This document shows, piece after piece, positions 58,331-64,000 of a stretch of DNA of 64,000 nt. A program made the position numbers and the translations under genes. Under the pieces are notes generated by a model. It saw only the letters and a program-made list of their open reading frames with translations, made no database searches and was not told the DNA's origin. The stretch's first letter is position 1. Each line of letters begins with the position of its first letter. Origin of the DNA: Ancylostoma caninum (taxonomy: Eukaryota; Nematoda; Chromadorea; Rhabditida; Ancylostomatidae); the NCBI GenBank assembly GCA_037903475.1, contig JBAJFG010000172.1, positions 3,092,001 to 3,156,000 on the forward strand. Direction: 5' to 3'.

Positions 58331-58405
58331 CCCCCGTTTTGCAAATACATATAGTATGCTGCCTACGACTGCTGCAGTTATCTAACAAACTCCAACATAA
58401 AAAGT

Positions 58406-58475
58406 AGCCCGGATGGCTCAGTGGTTTGAGTGGCAGATTGCAATCTGTCCCTATCGCTGGTTCCACTTCGTTGGA
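58406..58475 (+). repeat. tRNA-like sequence 2 in the element spacer
   Basis: GCCCGGATGGCTCAGTGGTT and TGAGTGGCAGATTGCAATCT resemble the D arm and anticodon arm of a tRNA with GCA in the loop. GGTTCCACTTC is a degraded B box. Confidence 0.5.
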
Positions 58476-59210
58476 GATCCAGAGTTAAGTATCGCAGTGT
58501 TTGGGGTTCACTGCTTGGAACGTCCCCCGTGATCTCCTTCGGGTAGTCCAGGAAGGCATCCGGCAACGTTTTGCATAAATTTCGAAGATAAACTACGATA
58601 AGTGTAAGTGTGAGTAATAGTGGAAAACTCTTTCGAAGATAAACTACGATAAGTGTAAGTGTAAGCAATAGTAATAGTGTAAGTAATAGTGAAAAACCAC
58701 TTTTTCAAAGTTGAGGGAAACCGGGAGAGAGTAACCCCGCTGTAAAGGACTGCTCCACGAAAGATAAATGAAGAACTACTTCGCAATGGATATGGAACAA
58801 TTTATACGGATTTCAATCATTTCTGAGGATCCCGAATTGGATGAGCTTTATTATTCAGATGGGATAACTGAAGTACTGTATCATTTATAGAAGAATAACG
58901 GCCATTTTTGTATTCGCGAAGCAGTGTACTATAGCAGAAAATGGAAGAGTTAGCCTCGCTTATTGTGTGTTCAGAAATCTTTCCCCATGAAAATCACAAA
59001 AATGAAAAAAACGTGAAAGTTGTGAAAATGGTCCCCTGCTTTATAGCCTTAACCTATCCACTTCACTCTGTCTACTATGGACTAAAATTGTATTTTTCTT
59101 CGCTTTCTCCCAAGCTCGAGTGATTTATAGCTCATCAATACCGCGGCGCCGGAGGGTGGCGGCGGCCGGCGCCCGCCGGCGCCCATTTGCAGTGGCTGCC
59201 GGACCCGACT

Positions 59211-60791
59211 GTACATGAACCTAGCAACAAAAAAAGACGAAACAACAAAATCAACAGCAAAAAAATAACTACAACTAGCAGTGGGCGGTCGTCGATAGAG
59301 TTAGGACCACGATGAATCCGAGGTGTAGGAATGTGGATGAATAGCGAGACGCAAGATGAATAGTGCGTTGTAATGAGGTTGCACCTACATAAATCAAACG
59401 AAAGAGGTTTTCTGAGTTCGTTATTTGCTTCTGGCTTGTTCACACTGAAGGCACATTTGGAATTGCTCTATAAAATGGATAAAAATATTGTATAGGCTTA
59501 TTTTTATTGCTTGCTTCTATTATTATTCCTGAAATATCTATGTTAATGAATGAATGCTAAAATTCAACATTTATATCTTTAGTAAATTTATTATTCCATC
59601 CGGGTCCATAGAAAGGCGGAGTTGTCACTTTTTTCTACGACCCCCCCCCCCCCTTTCGCCCCTGGCTAGTTAGTCCTGCATCCGGCACTTCAGATATGGA
59701 GCTACACATTGGTGAAACAGTGAACATGCAACAACAACAGACAATGTCCGTTACCGAGGAATCTGTGCATTTATTCCCTGACAAAACCCATGACAATTCG
59801 TTTCCTAGACTTTATATGCACCTGAACGCTTATTAGTAATATGGAGACATAACATCTCTTTCAGAAGGTTCGATATATTACAAAAGCCTAGGACAAATAG
59901 CTGACAACAAACTGGATGGTGGTAGGAACTTGTGAAATTCCCTTTTGGGATCACGCATTCGAACTCCGTTCGGAAACAACCATGAAGGTTTTTGAGTCGT
60001 TTAATTGGAGCTGATGTGCCTGTCATCCAATCGGAAGGGTTAGACGGATGGGCAGCCACAAAGCTCTTCCCATTTTTATCGTGTGCCCCCAGAAAAAAAG
60101 GATAATTTATTGTATTTTACCTTACATTTCGTGATGTAGCATAACGGCCATGAGGAAATTTCCTGTTGTGGTGAAACCCACAGGCTGCGTGACAAGAGGT
60201 ACGCTGCTGGTCTATGATTGGTCGATTTCAGTGCGCGTAGCGGCTGCAACCTTGAGGGTACGAGCAGTTCTGCGTGGATATGGACAACTTTTCTGAGGTT
60301 GAGTGGGACAGATTAGTGTTATCGGAACCCACAGATTGTAAAGAGGTGGCCACCGATGTCATTTAGTGTGTAGAATTTGAAGGAATAACCCGAACTTGAA
60401 AAGCGCACGCGTGCGGCGCGGTCGCGTCGCGGCGTACGTCTTGACCGCCACCCAAACCCACACTTCAAAATGCTTTCGTGGTGAAAATTTAGCTGTCACA
60501 CCTTCAATTTTAACCTTTTCCCGAGCATTTTTTATAGTTTCCATACTGAAGGTGCAATTTGTTAAGATTGAATTACCGATTACCATTTTGTAACTATTAG
60601 GTCGTGTCCTTCAAAATAACTTATGCGTAGCATTATATAAGAAAAAACCGTGTAACATCTTTCCCCAACGAGAACACCAGGATCACTAAGAATTACTAAT
60701 TTATTTTACAAAAGAAAAAAATCACATACAACACACACGCAGCCCATCATTATTAATCGTTGATCACCTAGACCACAAATCGTCTCATTCC
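59211..60791. other. no gene seen
   Basis: AT-rich with a C13 tract near 59641. Short chance frames only. It is the downstream flank of the small secreted-protein gene. Confidence 0.4.
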
Positions 60792-62568
60792 TTACGAACG
60801 ATATCCGCTTTCCACCACTTTCGGTTCCTCTGCCGGCGGCGGCTGAACGACTACTGAGGGAGGCTGTTCGGGGACATTCACAGGTGTCTGTGGTCCAGAT
60901 GGACCGGATGGTACGATCATCTCATCTCCGTAGGTGTTACTGCCGCGTCTAACGACTGAAATACTAAAATTAGCTACCTGAACGAGACAGAAATGCACTC
61001 GAATATTAAAGGGGAGAAAAAAGGAAGGTTAGAGTTCGAGGCTAATGGCTCTTATGACGGTATCCTCAGACCTCTCTAGTTCAAAATGAACAAAATTAAC
61101 CCGCGATAGAAGGGCTAATGAGAGTGGAAAAGTCGATTGCCACTTTGCATCACTTGAGTCACCTCCCGCTGAGATATGGTCTGTTATATTTAGCTCAGGG
61201 AGTCCACCAGGGTGGACTTTGTCCGCAATTGCGATCGCAGTGGTATCGGCCGGCCGATGGACCGGTTCTATCGGATACAGTAGCGTAACATCAGAATGGA
61301 AGGATCACGTCACTTCCAGAAAAAGCCCATCGGCCGGACGAAACCACTGCAGTCGCAGTTACTGGGAAAGTCCACCCTAGTCCACTCTCTGAGCTAACAG
61401 ACTATAGTTGAGATGATCACAGCGAGCTGTTGCGAGACACTAAAAATACCCTGGGACGTTCGTTTTCTTCACTTCCCAGCTACCCCCATAGATTCCATGT
61501 TTTCTGTACCCGTTGCATTGTGAGCAACCGCACCACTACCGTAACCTATCAAAAATGACCTTCAATTATGGATTAGGTGGATCTTGGCTTCCATGATCGT
61601 TCTGAGTCTAAACAGTTTCAATGTACCAGGTCTTGTTGAAGCTGAAAATCTTCATTGCCTCAAACTTCAATTATCTTTTTGTTTTCTTCTAATATTCAAA
61701 CAAAATAGGTACTTAGTCTTAAGTTTGGGTTCCGCTAAGAGTTTCCTATAGGAGCTTTGAGGTTTAGATACAGAAACTTCCCAGCCACCAAATATCAGTG
61801 CAAACACACCTTTCTAAACTATTTTCGTATATTTTTAAACATGCTCTTGGCATTTGAATGTAGGAAAACGCGTCCTAGTACACAATTCTTCTCACACTAT
61901 TCTCAAAGAACACACTTCTCCCCAGTCACTGTAAGCCTAATCATCTGTATAACTTTTCAAACTTCCGCCCATTGCATTCTTGTATGGAGGCTAACAAGGT
62001 CATAATCTGCACCTGTATATCGTGCGAATCCTCTAAGTGAACCTTTCAAGGGAGACCTTGACAGAACTTTTAGGACTACGGGTCTATGCGGCAATGCGCT
62101 TAACGGATACAGACGAAAGGGGAATTTTTGGCACCTTCTGGAATAGCCTGTTCAGCATGACCAAATCTCAGCTGATTTATTTCTGAGGAATAAAAGTAAA
62201 TCCGAGCAACTGTGGAATGCAGAAAGTTTAATTCACAGACCACGTCCGCAGTAGTTTGGAGGGTCACAGTCGTTCCGGGAAGTTTTATCTATCCCGCTAC
62301 AGGCTTCAATGTCTGCCTTGTTGTATGTTGAGAATTCCACACTTGATGTAAGCACCCAGATTACCAAGAAGTTTTCGGAACGATCTCAGGAAAACCTTTT
62401 GATGTAAGGTTCAGTTTGTAATAACGGATCGAAGCCTTTATTACAAATTGAACCTTACATCAAAAGACCAATTATTTCAATTATTGTGAATAAAATTAAA
62501 AGCTTACCGGTATGTCGTGCCTCGAATGCACTGAGAAGCACGAGAAGGCACACAAGACGAACGAACAT
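60792..62568 (-). CDS. small proline-rich secreted protein
   Basis: Two exons, 62508-62568 and 60792-60955, are separated by a 1.55-kb intron and give 74 residues. Exon 1 is a signal peptide (MFVRLVCLLVLLSAFEARHT). The mature part is VVRRGSNTYGDEMIVPSGPS, then GPQTPVNVPEQPPSV and a PPP-containing acidic end, KVVESGYRS. An RR pair shortly after the signal could be a processing site. There are no cysteines and no domain that I recognise. The phase is consistent (1 then 2) and the donor CCG/GTAAGC and acceptor TATTTCAG are good. The intron carries a MITE (61175-61406) and a hairpin (62396-62466). Confidence 0.6.
61175..61406. mobile_element. MITE in the intron of the small secreted-protein gene
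   Basis: The left end TATGGTCTGTTA...TAGCTCAGGGAGTCCACC is the inverted counterpart of GTCCACTCTCTGAGCTAACA-GACTATA at the right. Inverted similarity continues through AGGGTGGACTTT/AAAGTCCACCCT and GCGATCGCAGTGG/CCACTGCAGTCGC. The element is 232 bp. Confidence 0.8.
62396..62466 (+). repeat. 27-bp hairpin with 17-nt loop
   Basis: CTTTTGATGTAAGGTTCAG-TTTGTAAT is matched by ATTACAAATTGAACCTTACA-TCAAAAG. The only difference is a G facing T, which pairs as G-U in a plus-strand RNA. It lies near the 5' end of the host intron. Confidence 0.85.
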
Positions 62569-64000
62569 GGCTGCTAAGAAGGTGGCTGTTTCTTACTGCT
62601 TCGCACCAGCACGCCCACATTTATATGCAGGTGAATCCACGAAAAAGCATCAGACCAAAAAAGGCGTGACGATCTTGGCAGCATAGAGGCAATTTCGATT
62701 ACGAGCATGTTTTCTCGCCGATGACGATGGCAGCAATCTGAGCAGCGGCGATAAGAAACATTTTCTATTGTGACTTTGACAGATGACTGCACAGGAATGG
62801 CATTTCACAAACGCGATTTTATATAAACCTGTTAGGACGCCGATAGTAGCACCGCAAAAAGCGGTCTCGCCCGCATGTAATAGATTACTCGTAACTTCAG
62901 AGGCATCGGTTTTGTAATCGGTTCCAAACCCGTACAATAAATTGGGTTTCACTGCGCTTTCGACACTACGCCGAGAAGTGTAAAATTTCCGTGTCTAGGT
63001 TCCGATGATCTGCATGGAAGAATTAGCCGCTGGGAAGAAAGCTGAGCAACGCAAAATAGATCCAACTTGGATTTGTGCTAAACTTCTCGACAAATTCACA
63101 ACGACTAGCTAGCGAGGACCACGATTAGATCAGAAGAACCTTTATGTTCCAGCCGCGGTCTCGAAGCCTGTGTCTAACCAGTAGATCACGCCTAAAAAGA
63201 CTTCAAAGATGGTACCGCCAAGAAAAAAAAAGATTCTCGTGGTTGCTGGTAATGGTTCCACCGAGTTTTACCCGTAATCTATAGATGTATTCTATCCATA
63301 GGGAATGTTCGGGGAGCGAACTCATTATTTATTTGATACAATGAAAGCTACGTATCCAATTATATGAATACCTGTCCCGTAACAATCGCTCTCCCTTTCT
63401 TTCTCCCTCTCTTTCTTTCTTCCTTTCTTACTGTTTCCCTCCCTCCCTATCCCTGCCCTGATTACATCATCTTTGACGCTTGCGCCAACTCGTTAATTAT
63501 GGTGCCGTTACTGTGGGACCAGAGGGGTCTGCACCTGCCCCAAAGTGTAGAGCGTAAGCGTTTTGAGCGTAGTCTCTCATGGGCCACTAGCGCTCCCGAG
63601 TGCATGGGTGACGTGCACGATCTGTTGAGCACGTGGTCCCGCATGGTAGCAATTTTTCCGTCACATATAAAACAGTACCTTTTTTCATGAGAATTGCCTT
63701 TTCGGCCGCACTTCTTGAAAGTTTCTTCCATGTTTGTAGTATAAAAATATTGGATACTGCTACAATTTTTTGAAATTTTGTTGTTGTTCCAGTCGTCACA
63801 TTTCGAAATATCGGATGAGAAAGTTTGTAAAAACTTCTGCTTTACCCACTGCTTGAACAGAACGCTTACATATTTGTTAGTGATTACTAAAAAGAGATTA
63901 GCTAATACGAATGTTTCACAAAGATATGACATCAAAATGAGCGTGCTCGATCGGTCGTGCTCGACCAGACGTGTTAAGGGGAGGAAGGCTCGAGCAGCAG
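62569..64000. other. no supported gene; polypyrimidine tract
   Basis: A pyrimidine-rich tract (CTTT/CCCT repeats) lies at about 63390-63450. A 157-codon minus-strand frame at 63462-63935 includes YCFICDGKIATMRDHVLNRS, but I cannot tie it to a family or splice signals. Confidence 0.35.

Larger units (their letters stand above)
57506..59210. mobile_element. 1.7-kb element with about 640-bp terminal inverted repeats
   Basis: TA flanks CAGTCGGGTCCGGCAGCCAC at the left and the inverted copy GTGGCTGCCGGACCCGACTG, then TA, at the right. Similarity of the arms continues inward for about 640 bp, through GGCGCCGGCGGGCGCCGGC, GGCTATAAAGCAGGGGACCA and CGGTTCACCTCAACTTCG. CAGT ends and a TA duplication point to the Tc1/mariner superfamily. 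The spacer has no transposase but holds two tRNA-like sequences and several copies of AAGATAAACTACGATAAGTG. Confidence 0.85.

Noticed and set aside
63462..63935. 157-codon minus-strand gene with a CxxC...H pattern
   Set aside because: No splice signals, family or neighbour support. Part of the frame overlaps a polypyrimidine tract and repeat-like sequence.

Overview
This window looks like nuclear DNA of a nematode, most likely a strongylid (hookworm-like) species; that placement is inference. The support is: short introns ending in TTTCAG, candidate spliced-leader acceptors 0-31 nt before start codons, tightly packed same-strand genes that resemble nematode operons, a nematode CC-type cysteine protein, and remnants of an RTE-like retrotransposon of the kind common in strongylids. 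I see no rRNA gene, no canonical tRNA gene and no CRISPR array.

Left half (1 to about 32.5 kb) is accessory and repeat-rich. It holds a 1.9-kb inverted-repeat element, a nest of three miniature elements at 4.76-5.76 kb, two Penelope-like reverse transcriptase copies arranged head to head (6.1-8.3 kb), a 60-bp minisatellite (9.0-9.5 kb), a decayed RTE element (20.7-22.3 kb), a 2.1-kb inverted repeat (24.8-27.0 kb), and a cluster of miniature inverted-repeat elements (28.3-32.3 kb). Between them lie exons of an unrecognised cysteine-containing family (one fair copy and one broken copy), a cysteine-containing gene at 19.3-19.7 kb, a C-type lectin gene that runs into an antisense RTE element, and a protein-tyrosine-phosphatase fragment without its catalytic loop.

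The middle (32.8-47.2 kb) is an ordinary gene-dense block, entirely on the minus strand. In transcription order it has TAF7, NUP54 (npp-1), NOL8, DNAJC12, TMEM167B/kish and a UPF0390 protein. All were rebuilt exon by exon with consistent splice phases. The last five are close together (gaps 625, 227, 432 and 2 nt) and four have a clear acceptor just before the ATG, as expected of a trans-spliced polycistronic unit. The TMEM167B stop and the UPF0390 start are only 2 nt apart, the most striking arrangement in the window. These are housekeeping products: transcription (TAF7), nuclear pore (NUP54), ribosome biogenesis (NOL8), chaperone (DNAJC12) and Golgi traffic (kish).

The right end (48-64 kb) has three further minus-strand genes: a type II membrane protein I do not recognise, a secreted protein with three four-cysteine modules, and a small proline-rich secreted protein with a 1.55-kb intron. 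They are interspersed with TA-flanked inverted-repeat elements, tRNA-like repeats and two near-perfect hairpins.
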